A DNA stretch of 64,000 nucleotides from Gonatopus flavifemur (taxonomy: Eukaryota > Arthropoda > Insecta > Hymenoptera > Dryinidae), in assembly GCA_018340375.1 (NCBI GenBank), contig JAFFJZ010000004.1, positions 25,146,001 to 25,210,000 of the forward strand, written 5' to 3'. Numbering within the stretch: position 1 is the first letter of the stretch; each line of letters opens with the position of its first letter. The notes beneath the pieces are model-generated. The model did no database searches, had not been told where the DNA came from, and was given only the letters and a program-made list of their open reading frames with translations. Positions 44,380 through 56,768 of the stretch are shown here, piece after piece. The position numbers and the translations under genes are program-made.

Positions 44380-46835
44380 TGCCACATCAAAATCAACCGA
44401 AATCACCCTAGGAGCCTATTATGACTGACCAGCAAGACCAGACCTGGAATTTTGTCAACTCCTCGCTGGTTATTATTTTCAAACTGAATACGCAATTGGT
44501 GCGTTCCGTTAAACTTCCCTGGCCGCTGGCCACCTTGTATTATTCATCACAAGAAAATTACTTTGTACATTCATTCTTCATAATCGATCTTTTACCTTTT
44601 GCAAAGAAACAACAATTGTCCAAATATGCTAGCATTTATCAAAAGAAAAAACAGCAGGAATATATATAATCATTCCGCAACTTCTTCACGGGGAAAGAAG
44701 ACCATGAGATGTCTTACATTGTTGTTAAATGCGTCAAAATAACAAAACTGCCGTCCTAAGCCAAAAAGCCGGATGTCAAAAAAATTTGTTTTTACATATT
44801 CATATTCAAATAGGCTTTTCACGTGTATTTTGTCATCAAAAATTATTTTAAAAGCTAATTAATAAATGAAGGCTTATTTCCTATTTAACATGATTTTCAA
44901 AGCGATTCAGACGTATCTCTGTTTTCCTAAGCATAGTGGTCATAAAGTCAAGTATCCTTCGCGGATTCGGCGTATGTCTGACTTACATCTATTTTGCTTA
45001 GGATTATTCGCTCGGCGCAAATCACTGGAAACACATTCAGATTGCAGCAACCTTTCATATGTGTATCTGCTCTCGTTTTCTCTTGCAGAAAAAAATTACA
45101 AAGTGCGTGATTTAGTGTGTTTTTGAAACTAACAATTGGACAATTGTTGGGACTCAGATTTGAACAAGGTTTAGACGACGGTATCAAACGGTATACGGTA
45201 AGTATTCGTGGTTGCATTTTCACAAGCGAATTGGACGTATGTCCATTTTTAGGTGAAAAATGACACATAAAATGATTTTTTTTGCATAAACAACTAACAA
45301 ACCTTAAGGTGATCCATAATAACATTATAAGTTCATTTCATTCAATGAATATTTCCACAGCAAGTTACACAAGCTATCGTCAAAAGCATGAGGAATGTCA
45401 TCGGCATGAATAATTCGATCGATTTTAAAATTTATGTACTGAAATACATGGGTCTTCGATACTTCTAGAACTGGGTCATGCGTGATTGTCTTCTATCTCA
45501 CAGAGAAAGGTAGTACGATGAATGATAGATGGAGAGCTTATATCAATGACGGTTCAAAGCTTGTGAATATAAATGAAGAGATTCCGAAAATGAAGAGTAT
45601 ACTCTCAACTGATGTATTATTGTTTGTGTATTCATTAGTAATTCTCTTCTTTCACAAAATATTCTGCGAATGCAAATCGACGTAACTCCAATGAGAAAAA
45701 TTCGATGTTGAAAAAGACATGGAATTTATCAAGTTCGTTATATCCCTTTCTGACCTGACGTCCATTCCAATGGACATAGAACTTAGCAAATTCTCAAAAT
45801 CGTCCCACAAATCAGAGCAGTTTGAAACCCATGATATCATCAAGATAAAAGCGTCAATTGACAATAAAAAAATTATTCAAAATTATATTCTCAGTATGGT
45901 ATGTTTTTAAACAGAACTAATGTGATGAGAATTTTGAAATCTTTGATACTCCAATTTCCATTACTTGAATGAATTTTACTGATTCTACAGAATGCAGTTT
46001 GAATATTCAAAAAAATATGTTCAACTTCAAAGAGGTTTTGAGCACCAAACAGTATTTTTCATATTTTAAAGTATTTTGATACACAGCTATATTATGCAAC
46101 AACATCATGTATCCATTACAATGGACGCTGGGTGCCTGTTGGCAAAATTCATCTACAACAAGGTAACAAGTGTACATTCAAAAAATAGAACAGTCCACTA
46201 AAAAAAGGCTGTTAACAGTCATCAAATATATTCTTAAAATATGACTAATCGGATATTCAATAACACTCATAAAATAATTGATGATAATCATTACAATTCA
46301 TCTACGTGTTCATAATGATTAAGTATTTTATGAATTTATGAATATCATTGAAATTTGTTCAATGTTATAGAATATTTTATTGGTCATATTCAAGAATATA
46401 TATATTCGATAACTGTTACATTCGGTGGATTCAATCCGTTCCCTGCAAATTTCATCAACTTGAGAACACCCACAATTAAAACCCGATTGTAACCATAATA
46501 TTCGAATTCGAAATTTTTTAACTATCTCATCGATCTACATGAATCATTTCTCGAGTATTTAAGACTTTGGAATTCAATTTTTATCAAAAATTTGTGAATC
46601 ATGGCATAGTTTTTCACAACTCATCAAAAGTAACAGAGAACGGATTAAATCCACCCACTGTACCAATCCTTTCTTTCAGCGAAGATGAACGGAAATTAAC
46701 ATGAACAAAATCCTTACGGTTGGCCGACGTGTAAAAATGACTAGAAGTTAATAACCATGTTCCAATGGATTTCAAGATAAAAATCCGTTACAAAAAATTT
46801 GTAGTTCTCTTATAAAATTGGACTTTTTAGTGGTA
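44380..46835. other. No supported gene
   Basis: Open frames at 44421-44669, 44948-45325 (minus) and 45482-45910 are unidentified, overlap others and lack splice support. Confidence 0.4.
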
Positions 46836-46840
46836 TCATT

Positions 46841-46932
46841 GCAGGATGTCCAGCCTCGGAGATTTCTAACGGAATCAATTGGTCATAAAATCAGCTTGAA
46901 CGAATAGAAAAATCCCGAACTGGACACCCTGC
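46841..46932. mobile_element. 92-bp element with GCAGGATGTCCAG / CTGGACACCCTGC ends
   Basis: Near-perfect 13-bp inverted termini. The interior TCGGAGATTTC... mirrors GAAAAATCCCGA. The truncated repeat end at about 21931 (CAGGGTGTCTAG, TTCCCGG) may belong to the same broad family. Confidence 0.5.
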
Positions 46933-47054
46933 ACCGATACTACTTCGCATGTGGTGCTGATATGCTACGTAGGTTGGAGTTGAAAATACACCGAAAAAAA
47001 AGTTATTATAAAAAAAGAATTAACGTGATTATTCAATTATGTGTGTGTGTATGT

Positions 47055-47191
47055 GGATGGGGGCCGAATCAACGAAAGGACAAATCAACGAAACCATTGG
47101 TTGAAAAGGAAGAGGTGTATAATGTATGATGTCTTATTCTTTCCAACTAACGGTTTCATTGATTTGGTTTTTCGTTGATTTGGCCCCATCC
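47055..47191. mobile_element. hAT-like MITE, copy 2
   Basis: 137 bp, nearly identical to 25035-25172. Ends GGATGGGGGCCGAATCAACG and TTGATTTGGCCCCATCC. The 8-bp flanks GTGTATGT (47047-47054 and 47192-47199) match exactly, although they lie in a GT-rich tract. Two copies with independent 8-bp duplications define the element boundaries. Confidence 0.85.
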
Positions 47192-47205
47192 GTGTATGTG
47201 TGTGT

Positions 47206-47213
47206 GTGAGGGA

Positions 47214-47266
<53 letters not shown>

Positions 47267-47282
47267 AGGGAAAGAGAGAGAG
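47206..47282. repeat. GA microsatellite
   Basis: About 30 tandem AG units with GGGAGGGA interruptions, next to a TG run. On the other strand it reads TC and generates a spurious LSLSLS frame. Confidence 0.9.
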
Positions 47283-47381
47283 TAAACTACAATGAACCAC
47301 TTTCCTTTGTGAATTCGTTTAACCCCTTATTGCACAGTGTATCATATTTGATTCAAACTCAAAATTGCTCCCAAACGCATT

Positions 47382-48400
47382 CCCTAGTAGAAATATAATC
47401 AGTTTTCCCCATTACTGATGAGGCACTGATGAGGAAACGCTAATCAGGAAAAACTGATCATTTATTTATTGGGAACTGATTTGTCTAATATGATTATTAA
47501 AATTCATATGAAACTGATCAAATTCTGACAAGTTCTTGCCTTTATTCGCAAGAAATATTGATAGCGTAAATGTTCATAAAAAATATTCGGTTTAAAAAAC
47601 ATATTCATTGTTATTGAAGTGATATATTGCAATTGTGAAATTACACATATTTCCAATATGTCTTAACCAAAATTTGAAGTATCTCAAAGAAATTGAATCG
47701 AATTGGTTCAGATTATTTGATCCTGGGTTTGCTGTATCGAATCGATGAAACCTAAACTCAATAATCATAAAGAGTATATGCACATAACAAAGCTACCTTG
47801 GAAATTGTTAGATTTTGTAAGGTTATGGTATAAAAGGAGATGAGGTGTAATATGTATACTTATATTCTGTCTTGTTGTGAAATAATATAGTTTTGTTATT
47901 TATTATGAGTAAGTATAGTAGTAACTTGAATATTATCTCATGATTGAGGTGGAAACACCATACATATGGTTTGATATATTTTTTGTCCTTGGCCAAAACT
48001 CCTACATTTTATCTAAGAAAAAGTCTAAGAAAATTTTTCCTACGGGTTTTGCTGAAAATTTACTTTTTAATCCTTGGAAACATCTTAAAGAAAAACTTAA
48101 ATTATTATTTAGGTGAAGAATCATCAATTTAGTCTTATAATTTCATAAGTTCATCGACATAACCTGCATTTTTGTGGGTGATAAATGCTTCGTTAGTTAC
48201 TCGCAAATAACTCATCAACTACCGATCAGTCCCTCATCAGTTACTCGCTCATATCTGCTCAGTTTCTTCAATCAGTTTCTGATTAGTCAGGGCGTTACAC
48301 CCCTTGTCGGAAACTTGTAAGTTTCCTGATCAGTCCCTGATCAGTAAAATGGAAAACTGATCAGTGCCTCATCATTTGCTAGAGAAAATTTCTACTAGGG
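47382..48400. mobile_element. About 1-kb element with CCCTAGTAGAAAT ends and CTGATCAG theme
   Basis: Left CCCTAGTAGAAATATAATCAG pairs with right GAGAAAATTTCTACTAGGG. About 150 bp at the left and 200 bp at the right are dense in ACTGATGAGG, ACTGATCAG and CAGTCCCTGATCAG words. The middle (47540-48170) is ordinary AT-rich DNA without a transposase. Confidence 0.6.
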
Positions 48401-48450
48401 TTCCTACCGAAAGTGCCAAGCAGAAACAGGCTAAAATGACAAAAAGCGTA

Positions 48451-48654
48451 CATTGGGAAAAAAGATAGTGGACTCGATTACGCACGACAGTTGGATGCGT
48501 TCAACCACCATCCTTCATCAACTCAATTTGAATACAAGGTTTGCTAAATTATGCGTGCTGAGTCAACCACTAGTTGAATCAAGTAATTATTGCAATTGAA
48601 CGTATTCAACTGTCTTGCGTCCACTATTGGGTCCACTGTTTCTTCTTCTCAGTA
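48451..48654. mobile_element. Hairpin element with AGATAGTGGAC / GTCCACTG arms
   Basis: Left CATTGGGAAAAAAGATAGTG pairs with right GTCCACTGTTTCTTCTTCTC plus AGTA. The interior repeats AGTTGGATGCGTTCAAC, AGTTGAATCAA and CAATTGAACG. Exact ends are uncertain by a base or two. Confidence 0.55.
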
Positions 48655-49707
48655 CACAAAAACAGGAAGAGACAGGTTAACTGTTTGTGTCTGGAATTTT
48701 CCGTAAGGATGTAACATATCTTCCAAGAATCATCAACGGTGTGAAACGATTGTCATTCTTCGTTTGAAAAAAATTCAAGCAACAATGGGTTAAAATAACG
48801 AATTGACGGGATATTGAACGGTAATAATTGAACATTTTAGCTATTGATTATCGAGTAATTTTTAGTTCCCTTAAACAATAAATTGAAATTGAAATGAATG
48901 AAATATTATCATATCTCAAATTCAAGGATTAAGGGTGGCCTCAAGACTCGAGTAGAATTAACAAAATCTATTCCCACCGCCCAAGTAACACATCACTGAG
49001 AAAACAACAGATTCGCATCAAGTTCGTAAGGGTTTGGATAGGGCATCGAATCTCGATGCGCGCTTGAATCAACTGAATTTCGATTGAGATAATTCATCGG
49101 GGACTCGGGGACTCACTTGAATCGATATTCAGTTGACTCAACCCCGCAGCGAAATTTGCCGTATCCAAACGCCGACGGAGTTGGCTCCAGTTTTTTTTTT
49201 CTAAATGCACGAATGTCCATAGCATGTTTTGCGAACCTCCTTAACATACTGAGTGTTCTACGCATAACCTGTGAAAATTCTCAGCATGCTGTACGGATGT
49301 TATGTTCCTAGGGCAGTTATGATGCAACATTTGTTGGATCAATGTACAACTATTCAAAGAATGAATTGAGAGGGAATTTGGAATAATATTTTTCAGTTCA
49401 AAATACCAAACTTTATTCATAATTGACGCGGTCTTGTTTTGTCTTGGCTTGATCTCGATTGGAAAAAAATTATTCCATATCCTGGACGGAATCGACTGTA
49501 TCCTTTTATTCGTTTCATCTTCAACTGTTCCATGTCCACACTTGACCTAATGTGGAAATTTGTTTTCGGAGATCGTGAAAATGAATGATATTTATTATTT
49601 CCAAATTCTGCTTAAGAGACTTGAGCCTACTTCTAGAAAGGATTTTGGTTCCTACTTCAGGTTCTCATTTCAGGTTGGTTCACAGAACGCTTAAAACAGA
49701 ATGGCTA

Positions 49708-50005
49708 CACTGACAGAAAACCCCCCTGGTTGGAACATTCGTGTTCGCAATAACTTGAAATCTGGCTCGATTCACCAGGAAATGTGATTGTGATGTCCAG
49801 AAAAAGTGTTCGAAGCAAAAATTAACTACATTTTTCAGGTTATCACAGCAAAAAAAGAATTTGGTTTCTCTAACCTGAAAAATGTAGTTAATTTTTGCTT
49901 CAACCACTTTTCCTAGACATCACAATCACATTTTCTGGCGAATCGAACCAGATTTCAAATTATTGCGACCACGAATGTTTCAACCAGGTCGGTTTCCTGT
50001 CAGTG
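49708..50005. mobile_element. 298-bp hairpin element, CACTGACAG...CTGTCAGTG ends, TA repeat outside
   Basis: Arms of about 120 bases pair along most of their length (CACTGACAGAAAACCCCCCT and CGGTTTCCTGTCAGTG; TGTGATTGTGATGTCC and GACATCACAATCACA). TA is present on both sides (49706-49707, 50006-50007). The loop is about 30 bases. The best preserved member of the CACTG hairpin set. Confidence 0.85.
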
Positions 50006-50009
50006 TAGG

Positions 50010-52960
50010 AAGGAATTAAGACAAAGCAGACAGTTACATTGATCAGAAAACTAACAACCACGCAATATGAGAAATTTGATACAACTCACCGATCAAATAA
50101 CTTTTGCTTGAAATTGTAAAAATGTTACAGCTTATATCTTGAAAGATAATTAATATATCACAACAAAATTTTCAACTCATTGATGCGCATATGCACGTAT
50201 CACAACAGTCCAACAAAAAGTTCATTATGGCTCAATAAATATTCATAATTTTCAAAAATTTAATTCAAATGATATCGATAGCATACGAGATAAGCATTTC
50301 CTATATCAAAAATTACATCCAAATCCTAGAATCCGGAATGATTCAGGTATGATGGTTTCCTGCGAAAACTCATCAACTGATCTTCTGAATCAAATTGAAT
50401 CAACAATTTAGATGATGAGTGATGAATCAGAAATGAGTTGTTGAGAAATTTTTGAGGTGGAGTAAAAACCAGAAGGAGACAGAACATCAGTGATGTGCCA
50501 ATTTAACGGTATAAGCTACACCAAAAATGAACGACCTAATAAAAGATCTGACGGATTACACATATCGTATGTAACTTGGGCTCGCACGTAATGAATCCAG
50601 AAAGGTGTTCGTATGTATGTAACTGTAAATTAAAGCCCCAATGCGTGCATAACTCATGAAACCTGTTCCAGGTCTATATTCTTTCGTACGCATCTTATTT
50701 TCTCTTCCCTCCTCCTTCGAAGATGCAGAAGTGCCAGAAGAAGCGGAGAGAGGAATTCACAGATATTGAGTTGAAGATGTATTTTGATTCAAGCGAGCGC
50801 AGTGAAGATGAACCAGCAGTCGTGATATGTCACGAATGCCATCGATTATCGTTTCGCTGTTCCTGCAACATACTAGTGTATATAGTCCTACCCTGCTTGT
50901 GTATAAGTAATACATGCACCCAGTTGCTTTTGCTACACCTACGCAAGTGACAGATATACAATTTCATCCATTATCCGTACATGTAACTATGCTCAGGATT
51001 CATTGACTTTGTTAGATCGTAAATTCAGATACCCTGTGGCAAACACTTTGCAAATGTGACGCCAGGGCAACAACCCTTTGAATGGCATTGCTTGAGTAAA
51101 TGATGATTTCAAATTTTTCTTCATTCCTGTCCTGATATAGATTACCTATCCCCATTCATTCCATCCATAAAGAAATTTGAATCCACTGCACCATTCAAGG
51201 CTTATGAACCAAAAGTGAAGAATCAATTGAAAATTCAATAGCATCGATTTCTCATGATTCTACTGGAGCGAAGAAAGAATATATAAATCCAGTACAAATC
51301 GTTCCCATACCGTACAAAGGATCGATGATATAATCTTGAAGCTTTTATTTGTCAGAGGCGTGTGAGTACTGAAGCGAATATTGCCTCTGTTTGCTAAAAG
51401 AATCAGGTTAATCTTATCTTCCTTAACATTTCCACAATTCCCTCAATATCAAAACCATGAACCGAATAAACTGTTAGAATCGGAATCGCTTCTTTGAAAC
51501 GAACTGATGATTATGAAAAACACATATTGTATCACTGATATGAATGAATGATGAAACATTCAGTTTTTTGCGAAAAATATGATATTCCGACACGTTCTTC
51601 ATTTTTAAGAATTGAATAGATGATTCACTCTAAAAAACAATACAAATTAGGACATCTGGTCTGAGTTACTTTCAAGTTGCCTCGAGTAGTACGATAATTT
51701 ATTCTGCGGAAATCACACTTCACATGAATTTCAATAAGCAACATTTTCCGTACATGATGCTGAACTTCTTTTATAAAGAATTGAAACAGCAATAAGAAGA
51801 AAATTCCATCAGCGAGATTCATCATTCCATCAAAAAAGGGAAGAAAGTAAAGATTTCAGCGCCGCCTTTAGCCCTTACAACTTGAACAAGTGATGTGCAT
51901 GAACTGTGTTACAATTATCGTTACTATACCATCTGTTCAACAAGATGTGACAAAAACAATATTCAACTGATGAAAATATATAACAGAAATGAAATAGAAG
52001 TAAAATATATTACTGGTATATTAGAGAGAATAAGAAGATATTATCCATTCATCCTCGACATATATTGACTATAATATAAGAATATTTTCAATCAATTTCA
52101 GCTACAGTTTATATTACATCCTTGCGATAGAATACGAATTCAAAATATAACACATGCTGAAGGTATATTCTCAATACAGCAAAACCGTACCCGGATCCCT
52201 TACGACATTTTCCCTCGTCTTATCTTCTATTTTTTTCTCAAAACATGGGATAAGGTCTGGAAATTTTGCAAGTTTATGGAAATGGACAGGATGAAGTTTT
52301 CTGCGGGATGATCTCAATATTACAGCCAAAACGAATTTTAGATATACTGATATTGTAGAATGGATGGAAAATATATATTTTTAGTGGGAAAGTATATCAT
52401 TGATAATAATATTATTATATCAAATATACTAATGACATTATTCATATCAATAATATGATAAAAATATATTTTTGCGATCAGTCAAATAACGAGATAATCT
52501 TAACAGTATTCCAAACAGAATTCATAAATTGATCGTAATAAAAATCTTCAAAACAATACATAGATCCTGTATTACAGATCGTATAACATATGTTGATTCA
52601 GAAGAGGGTGATTGTCAGCAATCTCCAATAGATATGAAGAATTCTCGAGAGTCTCGCTTGTTTGCACAATTGCTTCATGTGGGCGTGAAAAACGTGAGTT
52701 TTACGAGATGTTGAAACAAAAGTACTTTGTTATCGTAGTACGAATAGACGTACTTACATGCATTTTTACGAGAAAAGTTATTATTCATAATATGACACAT
52801 AGCATTTTCTACAATTTAAGGTAAAGTGTTCTTTTGTGTAGGTTCATAAGGAATGAGCAAACATATGAATTGCCGTGAAATTTTCTCCCTTAACTTTGTT
52901 GCAACGAATTGCAACTATAAATGTTGCGTGTGATATATCTCGACTGGAAATTCAGTCACA
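50010..52960. other. AT-rich stretch with one weak coding candidate
   Basis: Apart from the small frame at 50723 nothing is recognised. Long AT-rich tracts predominate (51940-52460). Confidence 0.5.
50723..50950 (+). CDS. Possible small cysteine-rich membrane protein or exon
   Basis: 75 codons from ATG to TGA in a locally GC-richer patch, preceded by a pyrimidine tract (CTCTTCCCTCCTCCTTCGAAG) that could be a splice acceptor ending at the ATG. The product begins basic (MQKCQKKRREEF), has an acidic section (SSERSEDEPAV), a CHECHRLSFRCSC cluster that could bind a metal, and then a hydrophobic stretch (NILVYIVLPCLCI) of about transmembrane length. I know no family that matches. It may be one exon of a larger gene. 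Confidence 0.3.
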   Translation: MQKCQKKRREEFTDIELKMYFDSSERSEDEPAVVICHECHRLSFRCSCNILVYIVLPCLCISNTCTQLLLLHLRK

Positions 52961-53393
52961 TTTGATCGGGTTAACCTGGCGTTTGATGAGGACCCGATCA
53001 AGACCTGGTCAGGTCCTAACCCAAGCAACAACAGAATTTCAAAGTATATACAAAGTAGAAACGTTCGTAGAATGTACGGATGAGATACGAAGAACATATA
53101 ATGAATGTTCATAGAATGTTCGAATGAGACTGTTTTAAATATACTTAGAACGTATGCAGTACATTCGAAATCCACGATATACATTCAATCGACGTTCAAT
53201 CAACGTGCTGTCGTATATTCGGTTACATACGTTCGATAAATATGCATAGCACCTATAGAACGGTCTCATTCGAATGTGCATAGAACATATTTCGAATATT
53301 CGAAGAACGTTCATAGTATATTCTGGTGCTGCTTGGGAATCAACCGCCGGGTCAACCTGATTGAATTCCGAGTCGGGATGGCTCGAATGTGAC
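52955..53393. mobile_element. Outer GGGTCAACC-theme element, split by an insertion
   Basis: Ends GTCACATTTGATCGGGTTAA and GGATGGCTCGAATGTGAC are loosely inverted. The flanking parts repeat GATCGGGTTAACC, GACCTGGTCAGGTCC and CGGGTCAACC. The inner element 53020-53337 interrupts it. Confidence 0.45.
53020..53337. mobile_element. CCCAAGCA...GCTTGGG element with CGAATGTTCATAG theme
   Basis: Left CCCAAGCAACAACAGAAT pairs with right ATTCTGGTGCTGCTTGGG. AA occurs just outside both ends. The interior is a long series of GAATGTTCATAGAATG, CATTCGAA and GAACGTTCATAG words in both directions. Its end resembles 14445-14466 and the AGCACCAG ends elsewhere. Confidence 0.65.
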
Positions 53394-53399
53394 GACAAA

Positions 53400-56270
53400 A
53401 AACATTCATATCTCAAAAACTATAATATTTACCATTATAGAAAAACTGCTGAATTTTTATTACAGTCAACAGATCATTCTGTGGAAATACAAAGGAAATC
53501 AAAACTACCTATGATTAAAAAATATTCAATCAAATGCGTTGATTTGTCAGGAAGGAACGTTGTTTTTAGTGTGCATTGGCTTCATCATGGGTGTACCACA
53601 TAGGCTCAAGTTGGAAATACTGTGCAGGCCCTAAAAATGAGTGCGTGACAATCTTGTCTAGGCCGTATAAGGGTGACCAAAATAGGGTCTGAAATAAAAT
53701 AAGGACGCTTAGTTTGTCCTAAACTGCAGCCAAGAATTAATTTCCACACGGATTTGGGTTATAAACGCGTCTTTCGTCGTCCACCAGATTGAATTTTCCA
53801 AAAATACCCACCTAACCTCAAATTGTAACTAGAAATTCAAATCGATTCTATCCATTCCAAATACATACAAGTCCATCGGACTTTTCTCATTCACAATTGA
53901 TGCAACTGGAATTTTCGACTTCCCCAGTGTGTTCGAAAAAAACCAAGAAAAATGGAAACAAAATCCTCACGAATTCAGGAGAAAAATTAATTCACTCGGT
54001 TACACACTTCATGCGATGCATTTGAATTAGTATTATGTTATGTATGCGCTCGTGAATAGTATTTATTTTGTAATGGAATAAATATTCAAGAACCTGGCAG
54101 ATAGATATTTATCTCAAGAATATTAAATCCCCGATGAAGTTCTAAGAAGATTAAGTCCGCTCACAGGAGGACGCGGCTAAGATGCATCTGAGAGAAATAC
54201 TTATTCATACGCAATACGCACATCCCAATTCGTATTCCACATTAGGATGATATACGTGAGGTGAGTTGTAATTTCTTGAAAACTTCTCCAAGCGTAACAT
54301 TGCACCTATTCCATTGAGGAATGGTCAAAAAGTTTGGTCGTTTCATCTTAAATGTATGTGTTTATAAATATACGTACATATGTGTATACATCCACATATG
54401 GACATGTATGTAGGGGTTGGAGTATTTTTCAGTGTACCTGCAATCCAATTTTAGAAGTTATCAATAACACTAGTATAAGAGAAGAGATTATTCATTCAAT
54501 GAACATATAAATATGGACAAAATAATGAAATTTCCCTAGTGTATCGTGGTAATAATTGAATCTGGGAATTTCTTCATCCACGAAAATAACATACGTTTAA
54601 TTCTGATACCACACATAAACATATGATATGCTATCGATAATGTCAAAGAGACTTGGTTCCTTTTCCAAGCAGGCACTTTGTAATATGTTTTACATCTTCA
54701 AGAGATGATTTTTCAATCGCAAATGCGCAAAACCACGAAAATCCAACAAAATTTCGTATATTCCATTTAAATGACATTTAAAATGCCAGTATGTTGATTA
54801 TCATGATTGATTTGCTCAAATTTAGTTGCTGAGAATTCCTCCAAGCAAATCTCATTTTGCGTTAGAGAAGGTTCATTCCTATGGGAAGATTTCAGTAAAA
54901 ACAGTCGTTAGAATTTCAAAGTAAAAGAATTGGTTTCTCAGAATTTGAAGTTTCAAAGTCTGGAGTGATCCATCATCAGAAAAAGAAAAATCTCTCCCTT
55001 CAGATCTAACAAAGATTCATTCATGTTGAAGATATACAGTTTTTTTCTTGTAATTCGACATTGTGAGTTTCAACAATTCATTTCCATACTCCATACTACA
55101 TATCTTCACAACAAATAAATTTTCTTTAGATTTTAAAAAGTCACACCACTGTGAATCCTACAACCTTGGTAGAAATCATATTAGGCAGTTCACTGGCCTA
55201 TATCAGGGCCAGGGATCCGCCTGGTCTGCCTGGGTAGCGCTAGCTAAGGAGCAAAGAAAGGCCTGAAATGATTTGTACTCATGAAAACTGACATTTTTCC
55301 AGATTTTCTTTTGGAAAAATTCAAAAGTTCTCATTCAAACTAAAATATAGCGAGGTGTTATGCAACTATTGAAATTAAAAATAGATATGTTCTTTGATTT
55401 TCATGTGCAAAAATGGCAACTTGAAGGGCAATTGACCGAAGCGCTACGGAAATTCATGGTCGTACGGTGGGAGCGATAACGTAGTCCAGGATTGACCAAG
55501 AACAATAATCCAACAATAATTGGTTTATGTACGCTGAAATCTAGTGAAAGACGTAGCCGTTTCAAATAATATACGTTGTCCACAAAATGGCATAGATTGA
55601 AAGAAAAATAAAGGTTTCTCACCCTAAATTTCGTTACTTAATGTTGTTGAAAAAACCCCTAAAACCAATATTCAGAGAAGAACTGTACGTATTTGACTAA
55701 ATAAATATACCAAGAGTACAATAAAACCAGGAGTCTACGCCCCCTAGCTTTAGATTTGGATCCAGTGCCTTCGAAAACCCCTAGAACCTATGTTTTATGA
55801 TAATCCATCGATTCAAGTCAAAATAACGGATATCCAAAGACTGCGGAGAAAATGACTTAAGTCGGCGTTTCCACGGAGAGTGACATTTTTCTGTCCCTCT
55901 CCATTCATAATTTATCCCATGCATGAAATCCAATTTAGAATACGTGAAAATATCAATTCAGACTTCCTAATGTAGGAACAATAACTCAAAATGATCACCA
56001 GAGTCCTTGAGGCCGGATATGACTTATAGTTATTGAACAAAATACGAAAACCATGAATTTAGATTTGTCCCTAGGTACAAATTGACTACTTTGCTTGCTT
56101 ACAACATTTCTGCGTGTTATCGCAACGTTTCAACAAAAACGAGTCGAATATTTTACACTTCAAGCTACTCAAATCACATGAAATAACATTGTGCTATCAA
56201 TCCGATGTCAGTAAAGAAGTCGCAAACGTGTGTCCCGATTTTGAAATTTCAAATGTCCGTTCCGACACTT
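53400..56270. other. No gene recognised
   Basis: AT-rich sequence with short, unconvincing open frames. About 55780-55900 contains the repeat shared with 26140-26390. Confidence 0.45.
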
Positions 56271-56275
56271 TTAGA

Positions 56276-56768
56276 AACAGGGACCGTGCGCATCTACTTA
56301 GAGTCAATTTTCTCGGATTCTCTGTTAGTTTTTGCCTACGGAAAGATACTCCGTGAAGCACAACGATTTACTTCAGAAATTGTTGAAGTATATTCAACTC
56401 CGAGAAATCTAAAATTATGATTTTGTAAAAGAAATGTCCACTCCAATACATCACTTCATTGCATTAGTTTTCAGGGCACATGTGTCCAAGTCCCATGAAA
56501 TTGAACGATACGTTGGGGCGAAGAAATGCACTAAGAAATGTTTCAATATTGTGTTGCACGCAGAAGTTATTTCAGATTTGGCGCCAAAATGTCCACTCTA
56601 ACATTCAAAGGTAGAAATCGTGCACATCAACTTGGGGTCGATTTCCTTAGATTTTCGATTAAGTTTAGGCTTCAGACAAATACTCTGTAAAGGACAATGA
56701 TGTGATCCAAAAATTGTTGAATGTTCGACTTCCAAACATCGAAAGTTAGGATTCCACAAGTAACACCC
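56276..56768 (+). repeat. Diverged direct duplication, ~330-bp spacing
   Basis: 56276-56433 (AGGGACCGTGCGCATCTACT, TCGGATTCTCTGTTAG, AAATTGTTGAA) and 56606-56768 (AGAAATCGTGCACATCAACT, TTAGATTTTCGATTAAG, AAATTGTTGAATG) align throughout with many differences. Each is followed or preceded by AAATGTCCACTC. The source family is unknown and no frame is conserved between the copies. Confidence 0.5.

Noticed and set aside
47085..47300. Serine-leucine repeat protein
   Set aside because: It is the complement of a GA microsatellite next to a MITE.
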